Shown: positions 34,803 to 43,925, counted from the stretch's first letter. The stretch is DNA of 64,000 nt from Asanoa sp. WMMD1127 (GCF_029626225.1 NZ_JARUBP010000001.1:3348001-3412000), one strand, 5' to 3'. Notes: generated from the sequence alone by a model not told the origin. A program made the numbers and translations.

Positions 34803-36152
34803 CTATTCGCCGCGGAACCGGTTGATCCCTTCCTCGTGCCGTGCGCGCAGCTCAGGGTCGCGAACGCCCAAACCCTCGGCCGGGGCGAGGCAGCGCACGC
34901 CGACCTTTCCCTGATGCCGGTTGCGATGGACGTCGAGGGTCGCCTGACCCGTCAGCTCGAGCGGATAGACCCGGGAGAGCGTCGGATGGATTCGACCCGA
35001 AGAGATGAGTCGATTCGCTTCCCATGCCTCGCGATAGTTGGCGAAGTGGCTGCCGATGATCCGCTTCAGGTTCATCCACAGATAGCGGTTGTCGAACTCG
35101 TGCTGGAAACCACTCGTCGACGCGCACGTGACGATCGTCCCGCCGCGTCGGGCGACATAGATGCTCGCGCCGAACGTCTCCCGGCCCGGGTGCTCGAAGA
35201 CGATGTCGGGGTCGCGCCCGCCGGTCAGCGACCGGATCAGCTCGCCGAACCGCCGCCACTCGCCGGCGTCCTGCGTGTGCTCGTCCCGCCAGAACGTGAA
35301 GCCCTCGGCGGCCCGGTCGATGACGAGCTCGGCGCCCATCCGCCGGCACAGCTCGGCCTTCTCCGGCGACGACACCACGCAGACCGGCGTGGCGCCGCCG
35401 TTGAGGGCGAGCTGGGTCGCGTACCCGCCGAGTCCGCCGGAGGCGCCCCAGATGAGCACGACGTCGCCCTGCTTCATCGCCGCGCCGTGGTGCGAGACGA
35501 GCTGCCGGTAGGCGGTCGAGTTGACCAGTCCCGGGCAGGCCGCCTCCTCCCAGCTGAGGTGCCGCGGCTTGGGCATCAGCTGGTTGGCCTTGACCACCGC
35601 CAGCTCGGCCAGGCCGCCGAAGTTGGTCTCGAATCCCCAGATCCGCTGCTGCGGGTCGAGCATCGTGTCGTCGTGCCCGTCGGCGTCCTCCAGCTCGACC
35701 GACAGGCAGTGCGCGACCACCTCGTCGCCGGGCCGCCACTTGGAGACGGCCGCCCCGACCCGGAGCACCACGCCGGCCGCGTCGGAACCCACCACCTGGT
35801 GCGGCAGGTCGTGCCGCTTGGTCAGCTCCGAGAGCTTGCCGTAGCGGCGCAGGAACGCGAACGTCGGCACCGGCTCGAAGATGCTCGTCCAGACCGTGTT
35901 GTAGTTGATCGCGCTGGCCATCACCGCCACCAGCGCCTCGCCCGGCGCCAGCTCCGGCGTGGGCACCTCTTCGACGTGCAGCGACTTGCGCGGGTCCTTG
36001 TCGCCGGTCGCCAACCCCTCGAACATGCCGACCTCGTCGGCCCGCACGACCACACCGCGGTACGTCGGCGGCACCGGCACCCGGCCCAGTGCGGACAGGT
36101 CAGGCGAAGCGGCGCCTTCGGCCGCCATGATCGTTTCGACGATGTCCCGCAC
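34803..36152 (-). CDS. ccr: Crotonyl-CoA carboxylase/reductase
   Basis: A 449-residue medium-chain dehydrogenase-type enzyme that reductively carboxylates crotonyl-CoA to ethylmalonyl-CoA with NADPH and CO2. The NADPH site is IWGASGGLGGYATQLA (about residues 235-250). The four CO2-pocket residues established for Kitasatospora Ccr (Asn, Phe, Glu, His) align with N83, F174, E175 (WGFETNFGG) and H370 (IIGSHFANY), so full carboxylase activity is expected. It feeds the ethylmalonyl-CoA pathway and polyketide extender supply. The GTG start has GGGGGAGG 5 bases upstream. It stands alone on its strand, divergent from the F420 oxidoreductase across the large inverted repeat at 36237. Confidence 0.93.
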   Translation of the reverse strand: MRDIVETIMAAEGAASPDLSALGRVPVPPTYRGVVVRADEVGMFEGLATGDKDPRKSLHVEEVPTPELAPGEALVAVMASAINYNTVWTSIFEPVPTFAFLRRYGKLSELTKRHDLPHQVVGSDAAGVVLRVGAAVSKWRPGDEVVAHCLSVELEDADGHDDTMLDPQQRIWGFETNFGGLAELAVVKANQLMPKPRHLSWEEAACPGLVNSTAYRQLVSHHGAAMKQGDVVLIWGASGGLGGYATQLALNGGATPVCVVSSPEKAELCRRMGAELVIDRAAEGFTFWRDEHTQDAGEWRRFGELIRSLTGGRDPDIVFEHPGRETFGASIYVARRGGTIVTCASTSGFQHEFDNRYLWMNLKRIIGSHFANYREAWEANRLISSGRIHPTLSRVYPLELTGQATLDVHRNRHQGKVGVRCLAPAEGLGVRDPELRARHEEGINRFRGE

Positions 36153-36236
36153 GAGAACCTCCCCCGCCCGACAAACCGGCTGATCCGGACGTTACGCACG
36201 CCCAGCCCGGCCTGGACGGGGTTCGTGAAACCGACC

Positions 36237-36308
36237 CCCCTTGCTCTGCAGCCATATACGCAACACCCTCGCGGCGAGGTGTTGCGTATATGGCTGCAGA
36301 GCAAAGGG
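36237..36308. repeat. Long perfect inverted repeat (27-bp arms, 10-base spacer) between divergent genes
   Basis: The arms 36241-36267 (starting TTGCTCTGCAGCCATATACG) and 36278-36304 are exact reverse complements. With one mismatch the pairing extends outward by three further G-C pairs to 36237-36308. The spacer is CTCGCGGCGA. The arms contain an AT-rich CATATACG block unlike the surrounding DNA. The element lies in the 180-base gap between divergent start codons, so it is not a terminator for either gene. It could be a dispersed palindromic repeat, a MITE-like relic, or a large operator. Confidence 0.9.
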
Positions 36309-36320
36309 TGGCGGAGCCAC

Positions 36321-36326
36321 TAAGGT
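36321..36326 (+). promoter_or_regulatory. Candidate -10 hexamer for a leaderless transcript
   Basis: TAAGGT ends 6 bases before the ATG at 36333 and no ribosome binding site is present. The hexamer begins 12 bases after the end of the long inverted repeat, so anything bound to or formed by that repeat would cover the -35 region. Confidence 0.45.
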
Positions 36327-36332
36327 CGGCGC

Positions 36333-37259
36333 ATGCCGAAGCCGTTTCGCTTCACCGCTTCCATGCCCGGCCTGGGCGGTCGCACCCCGGCGCAGTGGCG
36401 CGAGCAGATCCGCCGGGTCGAGGAGCTGGGGTTCAGCTCCGTGGCCATCTCCGACCACTTCACCGACGGCTGGGCGATGGACCCGATCGTGGCGATGACG
36501 GTCGCGGCCGAGGCAACCAGCCGCCTCAAGGTGCTCGCACTGGTGTTCTGCAACGACTTCCGCCACCCGGTGCTGTTGCACAAGTCCATGGCCAACCTCG
36601 CCGTGTTCTCCGGCGGCCGCGTGGAGGTGGGCCTGGGCGCCGGCTGGAAGCAGTCCGAGCACGAGGCCGCCGGGCTGACCTTCGACCCGCCGGCCGTGCG
36701 CGTCGAACGGCTGGCCGAGTCGATCGACGTGATCAGCGGGCTGTTCGGACCCGAACCCTTGTCGTACGCGGGGAAGCACTACCGCATCACCGAGCTCCAC
36801 GGGCTGCCGAAGCCGGCGCACCGCCCGCCGATCCTGGTCGGTGGCGGCGGCCGCAAGGTGCTGGAGCTGGCCGGCCGGAGCGCCGACATCGTGGGGATCA
36901 ACCCGCGGCTGACCGCCGGCGGCGGGCTCGCGGCCGCGATGGCCGACATGACCGCCGAGCGGATCGCCGCCAAGGTGGCGTGGGCCCGGGCCGCGGCGCC
37001 CGACCCCGAGCGGCTCGAGTTCCAGATGACCATGCTCGACGTGCGGGTGACGGTCGGCGGCGAGACCCACGGCTCCACGTCGAGCCAGGCCGCGGCGGCC
37101 ACCCCCGAGGAGCTGGCCGCCTCGCCCGCGGTGCTGCACGGCCCGGTCGACGCGTGTGTCGACAAGCTGGTCGAGGTGCGCGAGCGGTTCGGGATCAGCT
37201 ATTTCCACCTCGGCGGCAACCTGGCCGCGGCGGCGCCGATCGTCGCGAAACTGGGCTAA
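36333..37259 (+). CDS. LLM-class F420-dependent oxidoreductase (TIGR03621 type)
   Basis: A 308-residue TIM-barrel flavin/F420 oxidoreductase of the luciferase-like superfamily. Typical segments are RRVEELGFSSVAISDHFTDG (about residues 27-46), NLAVFSGGRVEVGLGAGWKQSEHEAAG (about 88-114), and the RPPILVGGGGRKVLELAGRSADIVGIN block. The missing C-terminal variations place it near the TIGR03621 F420 group. F420 use is typical for actinobacterial members, but the substrate is unknown. It is flanked by acyl-CoA metabolism genes, which may be coincidental. It converges on mce with a 4-base overlap. Confidence 0.85.
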   Translation: MPKPFRFTASMPGLGGRTPAQWREQIRRVEELGFSSVAISDHFTDGWAMDPIVAMTVAAEATSRLKVLALVFCNDFRHPVLLHKSMANLAVFSGGRVEVGLGAGWKQSEHEAAGLTFDPPAVRVERLAESIDVISGLFGPEPLSYAGKHYRITELHGLPKPAHRPPILVGGGGRKVLELAGRSADIVGINPRLTAGGGLAAAMADMTAERIAAKVAWARAAAPDPERLEFQMTMLDVRVTVGGETHGSTSSQAAAATPEELAASPAVLHGPVDACVDKLVEVRERFGISYFHLGGNLAAAAPIVAKLG

Positions 37260-37723
37260 GCGGGCTCGACCAGCTCGACCAGGACCCCGCCGGCGTCCTT
37301 CGGGTGGACGAAGTTGATCCGGGAGCCGGCGGTGCCGCGCCGGGGCGCGTCGTAGAGCAGCCGCATGCCGCGGGCCCGCAGCGCCGCGGCCGCCGCCTCG
37401 ACGTCACGCACCGTGTAGGCCACCTGCTGCACGCCCGGCCCGGACCGGTCGAGGAACTTGGCGATGGCCGAGGCCGGCGACAGCGGCGCGAGCAACTGCA
37501 CGCAACCGCCCTCGGTGGTCGGGCCGACCGACATCATCGCCTCGCGTACGCCCTGGTCGGTGTTTTCTTCAATGTGGACGCACGTCATCCCGAACACCCG
37601 GGAGTAGAACGCGATGGCCTCGTCGAGGTCGGCCACCGCCACCCCGACGTGGTCGATGCGGAGCAGGCCCACATCTCCTGTGACTGAGTCGTCAGCGTGC
37701 TTCGCGGCGGCGTCCTGGCCCAT
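37256..37723 (-). CDS. mce: Methylmalonyl-CoA epimerase
   Basis: A 155-residue vicinal-oxygen-chelate fold protein that would interconvert the 2R and 2S epimers of methylmalonyl-CoA (and probably ethylmalonyl-CoA). The two halves are RIDHVGVAVADLDEAIAFYS (about residues 22-41) and VAYTVRDVEAAAAALRARG. GVREAMMSVGPTTEGGCVQLL and GSRINFVHPKDAGGVLVELV are family blocks. The expected metal ligands H25, a Gln in VQLL and a Glu in LVELV are present, but the usual HH pair before the AY/AF strand reads QQ (GVQQVAYTV). It is divergent from the thiolase-meaB operon, across a promoter region that shares a motif with icmA. Confidence 0.87.
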   Translation of the reverse strand: MGQDAAAKHADDSVTGDVGLLRIDHVGVAVADLDEAIAFYSRVFGMTCVHIEENTDQGVREAMMSVGPTTEGGCVQLLAPLSPASAIAKFLDRSGPGVQQVAYTVRDVEAAAAALRARGMRLLYDAPRRGTAGSRINFVHPKDAGGVLVELVEPA

Positions 37724-37733
37724 GGCGATATTC

Positions 37734-37751
37734 TGGCCGAACGATCGCTAA
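37734..37751. promoter_or_regulatory. Shared acyl-CoA locus promoter motif, copy 1 (mce/thiolase)
   Basis: On the minus strand this reads TTAGCGATCGTTCGGCCA. The same word, with one added base before GGCCA, occurs upstream of icmA at 45150. The core TTAGCGATCGTT is nearly palindromic, like TetR-family operators. It sits 11-28 bases upstream of the mce ATG and 39-56 bases upstream of the thiolase ATG, so one protein could regulate both directions. Confidence 0.5.
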
Positions 37752-37789
37752 GGTGGCGGGTCGACACCCTAGTTTGAGAGGTACCAGAC

Positions 37790-38974
37790 ATGACGAGCGT
37801 GATCGTTGGCGGCGCGCGCACGCCGATGGGCCGGCTGCTGGGCAACCTCAAGGACTTCCCGGCGACCAAGCTCGGCGGGTTCGCGATCAAGGGCGCGCTG
37901 GAGCGGGCCGGCGTGACGCCCAACCAGGTCGACTACGTGATCATGGGTCAGGTGCTGCAGGCCGGCGCGGGGCAGATCCCCGCCCGCCAGGCCGCGGTCG
38001 AGGCCGGCATCCCGATGTCGGTGCCGGCCCTGACGATCAACAAGGTCTGCCTCTCCGGGCTCGACGCGATCGCCCTGGCCGACCAGCTGATCCGGGCCGG
38101 CGAGGCCGAGATCGTGGTCGCCGGCGGCATGGAGTCGATGACCAACGCCCCGCACCTCATGCTCGGCCAGCGCGGCGGCTACAAATACGGCGACGTGACG
38201 GTCAAGGACCATATGGCGCTCGACGGGCTCACCGACGCGTTCGACCAGATCAGCATGGGGGAGTCGACCGACCGGCTGGGCGCGAAGCTGGGCATCGGCC
38301 GCGCCGAGCAGGACGAGTTCTCGGCACGCAGCCACCAGCGGGCCGCGGCCGCCCAGAAGAACGGCCACTTCGCCGAGGAGATCGTGGCGGTCGAGGTGCC
38401 CCAGCGGCGCGGCGACCCGTTGGTGATCAGCGAGGACGAGGGCGTCCGGCCCGACGCGAGCGCCGAGTCGCTGGGCAAGCTCCGCCCGGCGTTCCTCGCC
38501 GACGGCACGATCACCGCGGGCAGTTCCTCGCCCATCTCCGACGGCGCCGCCGCCGTCGTCGTGATGAGCCGGGCCAAGGCCGAGGAGCTGGGCCTGGCCT
38601 GGCTGGCCGAGATCGGCGCGCACGGCATGGTGGCCGGCCCCGACAACTCGCTGCACTCGCAGCCGTCCAACGCGATCAAGAAGGCGCTGGCCAAGCAGGG
38701 CCTGACCGTCGCCGACCTCGACCTGATCGAGATCAACGAGGCGTTCGCGCAGGTCGGCCTCCAGTCGATGCGGGACCTGGGCGTCGACGCCGACATCGTC
38801 AACGTCAACGGCGGCGCGATCGCGCTCGGCCACCCGATCGGCATGAGCGGCGCTCGGCTCGCGCTGACCCTGGCGCTGGAGCTCAAGCGGCGCGGCGGCG
38901 GCACCGGCGCGGCGGCGCTGTGCGGCGGCGGCGGCCAGGGCGACGCCCTGATCATCACTGTCCCGAAGGCATGA
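37790..38974 (+). CDS. Acetyl-CoA C-acetyltransferase (thiolase)
   Basis: A 394-residue thiolase that condenses two acetyl-CoA to acetoacetyl-CoA or cleaves 3-ketoacyl-CoA. The nucleophile is C87 ([11 protein letters not shown]). The other catalytic residues are in [17 protein letters not shown] (His) and [11 protein letters not shown] (Cys). [12 protein letters not shown] and the [14 protein letters not shown] block are further thiolase signatures. With Ccr, acetoacetyl-CoA formation would be the entry step of the ethylmalonyl-CoA route. It heads an operon with meaB, whose start overlaps its stop (ATGA). A candidate -10, TAGTTT, lies at 37770-37775. Confidence 0.92.
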   Translation: MTSVIVGGARTPMGRLLGNLKDFPATKLGGFAIKGALERAGVTPNQVDYVIMGQVLQAGAGQIPARQAAVEAGIPMSVPALTINKVCLSGLDAIALADQLIRAGEAEIVVAGGMESMTNAPHLMLGQRGGYKYGDVTVKDHMALDGLTDAFDQISMGESTDRLGAKLGIGRAEQDEFSARSHQRAAAAQKNGHFAEEIVAVEVPQRRGDPLVISEDEGVRPDASAESLGKLRPAFLADGTITAGSSSPISDGAAAVVVMSRAKAEELGLAWLAEIGAHGMVAGPDNSLHSQPSNAIKKALAKQGLTVADLDLIEINEAFAQVGLQSMRDLGVDADIVNVNGGAIALGHPIGMSGARLALTLALELKRRGGGTGAAALCGGGGQGDALIITVPKA

Positions 38975-39942
38975 GTGTTCGGCGCAGCCGGAGCGTTCCC
39001 GAGCTGGTCGAGCAGGCGCGGGCGGGCGACCACCGCGCCGTAGCCCGGCTCATCACCCTGGTGGAGAACGGCGACGAGCTGCTGCCCGAGATCGCCGCCG
39101 CGCTCGCGCCGCACACCGGCCAGGCGCAGGTGATCGGCCTGACCGGGTCGCCCGGCGTCGGCAAGTCGACGACCACCAACGAGCTGGTCCGCGAGCTGCG
39201 CAAGCAGGGCCGCCGGGTGGGCGTGCTGGCGGTCGACCCGTCGAGCCCGTTCACCGGCGGCGCGATCCTCGGCGACCGCGTCCGGATGCAGGACCACGCG
39301 ACCGACCCCGGCGTCTACATCCGGTCGATGTCGTCCCGCGGGCACCTCGGCGGCCTCGGCGCGGCGACGCCCCAGGCGGTCCGGGTGCTCGAGGGCGCCG
39401 GCTGCGACGTGGTGCTGGTCGAGACCGTCGGCGTCGGCCAGGCCGAGGTCGAGGTGGCCTCGCTGGCCGACACGACGCTCGTGCTGCTGGCGCCCGGCAT
39501 GGGCGACGCGATCCAGGCGGTCAAGGCCGGCATCCTGGAGATCGCCGACGTCTTCGTGGTCAACAAGGCCGACCGGGACGGCGCCGACAACACCTACCGC
39601 GACATCCAGGGCATGATCGGGCTCGGCGAGCGCGGGCCGGGGGAGTGGCGGCCGCAGGTCGTGCGGGCGGTGGCCAGCCGGGCCGAGGGGATCGGCGACA
39701 TCGTCGCGGCGGTCGACAAGCACCGCGGCTGGCTGGTCGAGCACGGCGAGCTGCGCCGGCGGCGGGAGCGGCGGGCCGCCGCCGAGGTCGAGGCGATCAC
39801 GTTGGGCGCCCTGCGGGCCCGGATGGCCTCGTTCCAGGACGGCACGACGCTTCGCGAACTGGCCACGGCGGTCGCGGCCGGCGAGATCTCGCCCTACGCC
39901 GCCGCCGACCGGCTCCTGGCGAGTCTCGAGATCGAAAACTGA
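38971..39942 (+). CDS. meaB: Methylmalonyl-CoA mutase-associated GTPase MeaB
   Basis: A 323-residue G3E-family P-loop GTPase that loads and protects adenosylcobalamin on acyl-CoA mutases. Walker A is [13 protein letters not shown] (about residues 55-67). [22 protein letters not shown], the [14 protein letters not shown] switch segment and [11 protein letters not shown] (base recognition) follow the MeaB/ArgK family closely. The likely client here is the isobutyryl-CoA mutase encoded about 5 kb downstream, and any methylmalonyl- or ethylmalonyl-CoA mutase elsewhere. The ATG overlaps the thiolase stop by 4 bases. Confidence 0.92.
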   Translation: MSVRRSRSVPELVEQARAGDHRAVARLITLVENGDELLPEIAAALAPHTGQAQVIGLTGSPGVGKSTTTNELVRELRKQGRRVGVLAVDPSSPFTGGAILGDRVRMQDHATDPGVYIRSMSSRGHLGGLGAATPQAVRVLEGAGCDVVLVETVGVGQAEVEVASLADTTLVLLAPGMGDAIQAVKAGILEIADVFVVNKADRDGADNTYRDIQGMIGLGERGPGEWRPQVVRAVASRAEGIGDIVAAVDKHRGWLVEHGELRRRRERRAAAEVEAITLGALRARMASFQDGTTLRELATAVAAGEISPYAAADRLLASLEIEN

Positions 39943-39990
39943 GCAACCTCCGGGGCGACGTCGGGCGTTACGTTCCCCGGAGGTGAGCCA

Positions 39991-42900
39991 GTGTCGGGTC
40001 TGATCGTCACGCTGCGCGGCATCCGATCACGGTTGGGCCGGTCGACGCTCGTCGTCCTGCTCTCGACGATCGCGATCGCGGCCGCGGTGCTCGTGCCGCT
40101 GTATTCACGGGCGGCCGCGCAGTCGGTGCTGACCGACACGGTTTCGGATCCGCCACGGATCGTGGCGGGCCTCAACGCGCGCAGCACCGCGCTCGAAGGC
40201 ATGCGGGCCGGGGAGGTGCGGTCCCAGGTCGATGCCGAGCTGGCCGGCGCGCCGGCCGTGGCGGCCGTGCTTGGCCCGCCCCAGGACACCATCGCCGACG
40301 GCGTCGACCCGGTCACCGGGGTGAAGAGCCGAGGCCGGCTGGTCTACCGGCCCGGCGCGTGTGAGCAGCTCACGATCGTCGCGGGGCGCTGCCCCGGCGA
40401 CCACGAGCTGATGGTCAGCGAGCGCACCGTGGAGCGGGTCGACTTCCAGATCGGCGACGTGCTGCCGCTGGCGGCCACCGGCGGTGACCAGCGGGCTGTT
40501 TTCGGCGAGCCGGAACCGAAGATCCCCCGCTACACCGTGGTCGGTGTCTACCGGATCGGCGACCCCACCGATCCCACGTGGGAGACCACCGGGTTCTTCG
40601 GCGGCTCACCGCTCAACGAGCTCGACGACGGCACCCGGATCGTCGACGAGCTCTTCACCGGTACCGAGGACAGCGCGCTCGGCATTCCCCGGGGGCGCCC
40701 GGTGGCGACCGTCGACTACCCGCTGGCGGCGGAGAAGGTCCGGCTGGGCGACGTGCCCGAACTGATCCGCGAACTGGAAGGACTCAGCGCCGGCAACTCG
40801 ATCGACGGGGTGGCGCTGCGGATCGGTCTGCTGGACAGCCTGCGCGACGCCGAGCGGCAGCGATCGGCGATCAACGCCGCGGTGCCCACGGTGGCCCTCC
40901 CGCTCGTCCTCCTGTGCTGGTTCGTGCTGTTCCTGGTGGTCGCGGCCGTCACCGACGACCGCCGGGCCGAGATCGCGGTCGGTAAGCTGCGCGGGCTCAG
41001 CGTCGGCGGCATCACCCGGTTCGCGATCGGCGAGCCGCTGCTGTTGATCGGCCTGGCCGCGCCGCTGGGCCTCCTGCTCGGCTTGGGGCTGACCAGACTG
41101 GCGGCCGACGCCTTCCTCGCGCCCGCGGTCGACGTGGTCCTCGGCTGGCCGGCGCTGCTGGTCGGCCTCGGCGCGCTGCTCGGGGCCGCGACCGCGGCCG
41201 TCTTCGGCACCCGGGAGACCGTGCGGGCCAGCATCGGCACGTTGCTGCGCCGGGTGCCGCACCGGGCTCGTCGACGGGCGGTGGTGGCCGAGGCGATCGT
41301 CGCCGCGCTCGCCCTGGCGGCGCTCTATCAGCTGGTGGTCGGCACCGACGGGCAGAGCGCGACGCTCGGCTACGCCGCGCCGGCCCTGATCGCCCTGCTC
41401 GCCGGGTTGCTCACCGCCCGGCTGCTCGGCCTGGTGGCCCGGCGTCGACTGCCCCGGGCGACCCGCCGCGGGCAGATCTCCGCGCTGCTGGCCGCGGCCC
41501 AGGTCGGGCGGCGGCCGGAAAGCGCCCGGCTGGTCGCCGTGCTGACCGTCGCGCTGGCCCTGCTCACGTTCGCGGCGACGATCTGGGACGTCTCGTCGGC
41601 CAACCGGCTGCGCACCGCGAACGCCGGCATCGGCGCGGACCGGGTATTCATCGTCAACGCGAACGGGCCCGAGGCGGTGCGGGAGGCGGTCGACCGGATA
41701 GACCCGAGCGGCCGCACCGCGATGGCGGTCGTGCGGGTCAGGCAGAGCTACGCGGGCGACTACGTCGACCTGATCGGCGTGGAGGCGGACCGGATGGTGG
41801 CGGTGAGCCGTTGGCCGGACAAGTCGCCCGAGCAGGTCGCCGAGGTCGCGGCTCGGCTCGCCGACGAGGCCGCCCCGCCGGTGGCGCTGAGGTCCGGCCG
41901 GGTGACGGTGCGGGCGACCGTGCGCGCGGTCGACCAGAGCGCGCAGCGGCCGATGAGCCTCGGCCTGGTGTTCGGTGAGCCGGGAGCGGCGCCCCGGGCC
42001 GTCGCGCTGGGCCGGCTCGAGCCCGGATCGGCCACGTACACGGGCGACCTGACCTGCGCCACCGGTTGCCGACTGCTGGGCCTGCAGGTGCGCCGGTTCC
42101 CCGGTGACAACACCGAAGGCTCGGCCACCGTCACGATCGAGAGCTTGGCCCTCGACGGCGCTCCGCTCGACGCGGCGCTCGACACGCCTGGCGCCTGGCG
42201 CCCGACCGATCCGTTGCCGGTCGGTCAGACCTTGGCCGTGACCGCCGACGACGCCGGTCTCACCCTGGCGGTGACGAGCGAGACCAGCTCCGACATCGTC
42301 GCCCAGTACGGGGATGTCGCGAAGGAGGCGCCGATCGTGCTGTCCGGACCGGCCCCGGCCGACGACCCGGCCGCCGACACCTTCTCGTTTCCGGTGCTCG
42401 GCCGCGCGCCGGATCCGGTGCGGGTGACCGAACGGGTTCCGCTGCTGCCCCGTGGCGGCGACCATGCGCTGCTCTTCGATGCTCAGGCGCTCACCGAGCG
42501 GGCCGAGCGATCCGCCGGCCTGAACTCGGACCAGCTCGCCTATGAGGTGTGGGCGACCGACGCCGCTCCGGCCGACCTCGGCGCCCGACTGGCAGCGGAG
42601 GGCATCCCAGTGGTCCGCAGCGAGCTGTGGTCCGAGCGGATGACCCAACTCGGCCGGGCCGCGCCGGCCCTGGCCCTGCGGCTCTACCTCTTCGCCGGCC
42701 TCGTCGCTCTGCTGCTCGCCCTGGGCGCGCTGGTGCTCGACGCGGGCATCACCGCGCCCTGGCGCCGTGAGCAGGCCCGGGCACTGCGGGTGTCCGGCGT
42801 GCCGATGCGGGCGCTGCGCGGCATGGCGAACCGGGAGAACGTGATGGTGCTCGGCTTCCCCGTGGTCGCCGGGATCGTCGCCGGTGTGGGCGGCGCCGCG

Positions 42901-43056
42901 CTGGTGCTGCCGGCGATCGCACTGGTCTCGATCGACGGGGGAGACCAGGCATATCGGCTGGGTGGGTGGTGGCTGCCGGGCTCGCTGCTCTTCCTGCTGG
43001 TGGCGCTCGTGGTGGCGAGCCTGGTGCTGCGCCGGATCCGTGGAGGCGCACGATGA
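39991..43056 (+). CDS. Large FtsX-type ABC transporter permease (system 1)
   Basis: A 1021-residue membrane protein with one N-terminal helix (about residues 20-42), a large extracytoplasmic domain, a central helix bundle starting at VLLCWFVLFLVVAAV (about 308) with the FtsX-type RRAEIAVGKLRGLSVGGI, a second large external domain, and C-terminal helices (about 895-1015). Three permeases in this window share this plan and two cysteine pairs: here C124/C134 (GACEQLTIVAGRC) and C689/C693 (CATGCRLLG). Family members act in lipoprotein release, peptide efflux or mechanotransmission; the role here is unknown. The GTG start has GGAGGTGA 4 bases upstream, with TACGTT as possible -10. Confidence 0.82.
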   Translation: MSGLIVTLRGIRSRLGRSTLVVLLSTIAIAAAVLVPLYSRAAAQSVLTDTVSDPPRIVAGLNARSTALEGMRAGEVRSQVDAELAGAPAVAAVLGPPQDTIADGVDPVTGVKSRGRLVYRPGACEQLTIVAGRCPGDHELMVSERTVERVDFQIGDVLPLAATGGDQRAVFGEPEPKIPRYTVVGVYRIGDPTDPTWETTGFFGGSPLNELDDGTRIVDELFTGTEDSALGIPRGRPVATVDYPLAAEKVRLGDVPELIRELEGLSAGNSIDGVALRIGLLDSLRDAERQRSAINAAVPTVALPLVLLCWFVLFLVVAAVTDDRRAEIAVGKLRGLSVGGITRFAIGEPLLLIGLAAPLGLLLGLGLTRLAADAFLAPAVDVVLGWPALLVGLGALLGAATAAVFGTRETVRASIGTLLRRVPHRARRRAVVAEAIVAALALAALYQLVVGTDGQSATLGYAAPALIALLAGLLTARLLGLVARRRLPRATRRGQISALLAAAQVGRRPESARLVAVLTVALALLTFAATIWDVSSANRLRTANAGIGADRVFIVNANGPEAVREAVDRIDPSGRTAMAVVRVRQSYAGDYVDLIGVEADRMVAVSRWPDKSPEQVAEVAARLADEAAPPVALRSGRVTVRATVRAVDQSAQRPMSLGLVFGEPGAAPRAVALGRLEPGSATYTGDLTCATGCRLLGLQVRRFPGDNTEGSATVTIESLALDGAPLDAALDTPGAWRPTDPLPVGQTLAVTADDAGLTLAVTSETSSDIVAQYGDVAKEAPIVLSGPAPADDPAADTFSFPVLGRAPDPVRVTERVPLLPRGGDHALLFDAQALTERAERSAGLNSDQLAYEVWATDAAPADLGARLAAEGIPVVRSELWSERMTQLGRAAPALALRLYLFAGLVALLLALGALVLDAGITAPWRREQARALRVSGVPMRALRGMANRENVMVLGFPVVAGIVAGVGGAALVLPAIALVSIDGGDQAYRLGGWWLPGSLLFLLVALVVASLVLRRIRGGAR

Positions 43057-43925
43057 GCACGCTTGTCGCGCCGCAGGGAGTGACCTGCCGGGGTCTGGTC
43101 TTCATCTACCGGCTCGAGGGCTTTGACGTGGTCGCGCTGGCCGGGGTCGACCTCGACATCGCGCCGGGCGAGGCGGTCGCCCTGGTCGGTCCGTCCGGCG
43201 CGGGCAAGTCCACGCTGCTGTCGTTGATGTCCGGCGTGCTGCGCCCGTCGGCCGGCCGGCTCCAGGTCGGCGAGCTCGAGCTCGTCCGGGCCACCGCGGC
43301 CGAGGTGCAGCGGTTGCGGGCGGTCGACGTCGGCGTGGCGCTCCAGGGCAGCGCCCGCAACCTGTTGCCGTATCTGACCTGCGAGCAGAACGTGCGCTTC
43401 GCCCAGCGGGCGGCGCGCGGCCAGGGCCGGCGCACACCGGACCCGGCGGCGATCCTCGACGACGTCGGGCTGCTGGGCCGCCGCCGCGCGGTGCCGGGCG
43501 AGCTGGCGCCGGGTGAGCGCCAGCGGCTCGCATTCGCCGTGGCGGGTGCGGCCCGGCCGGGGCTGCTGCTGCTCGACGAGCCGACCAACCAGCTCGACGA
43601 GCGGTCCCGGGACGAGGTGCTGGCGGTGCTGCACCGGCTCAACGAGGCGGGCACCACGGTCGTCGTCGTCACCCACGACGTGGAGGTCGGCCGGGCGCTC
43701 GGTCGCACGGTGACGATCCGCGACGGGCGGGTCGGCGCCGAGGGGCGGCGCGGAGCGGACTACTCCGTGGTGGGTCGCGACGGTAGCGTGCACCTTCCGG
43801 CGGAACTGCTCGAGCGGCTGCCGCCGGGCACGCTTGTCACGATCGCGTCCGACGCCGACGGCACCATCCGGCTCGTACCGGCGCTTGAAGGGGGAACCGA
43901 TGAGCAGGACCATCGTCGTCGATGA
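43053..43925 (+). CDS. ABC transporter ATP-binding protein with degenerate signature motif (system 1)
   Basis: A 290-residue MacB/LolD-type ATPase. Walker A is GPSGAGKST (residues 46-54), Walker B LLLLDEPTNQLD, H-loop VTHDVEVG. The signature loop reads LAPGERQRLAF instead of LSGGQ, so its composite ATP site is probably impaired. It also has a roughly 65-residue C-terminal extension (GRVGAEGRRGADYSVVGRDG onward) that recurs in the paralogue at 46918. The ATG overlaps the permease stop by 4 bases. The following canonical ATPase gene overlaps its 3' end by 26 bases, which suggests the two form an asymmetric heterodimer. Confidence 0.85.
   Translation: MSTLVAPQGVTCRGLVFIYRLEGFDVVALAGVDLDIAPGEAVALVGPSGAGKSTLLSLMSGVLRPSAGRLQVGELELVRATAAEVQRLRAVDVGVALQGSARNLLPYLTCEQNVRFAQRAARGQGRRTPDPAAILDDVGLLGRRRAVPGELAPGERQRLAFAVAGAARPGLLLLDEPTNQLDERSRDEVLAVLHRLNEAGTTVVVVTHDVEVGRALGRTVTIRDGRVGAEGRRGADYSVVGRDGSVHLPAELLERLPPGTLVTIASDADGTIRLVPALEGGTDEQDHRRR

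Noticed and set aside
36237-36308. Terminator for a neighbouring gene.
   Set aside because: Both neighbouring genes start here and point away; nothing is transcribed toward the hairpin from an adjacent stop codon.
36192-37208. Minus-strand frame overlapping the F420 oxidoreductase and crossing the long inverted repeat.
   Set aside because: Its sequence is a low-complexity shadow of the plus-strand gene, and its part within the repeat only mirrors the palindrome.
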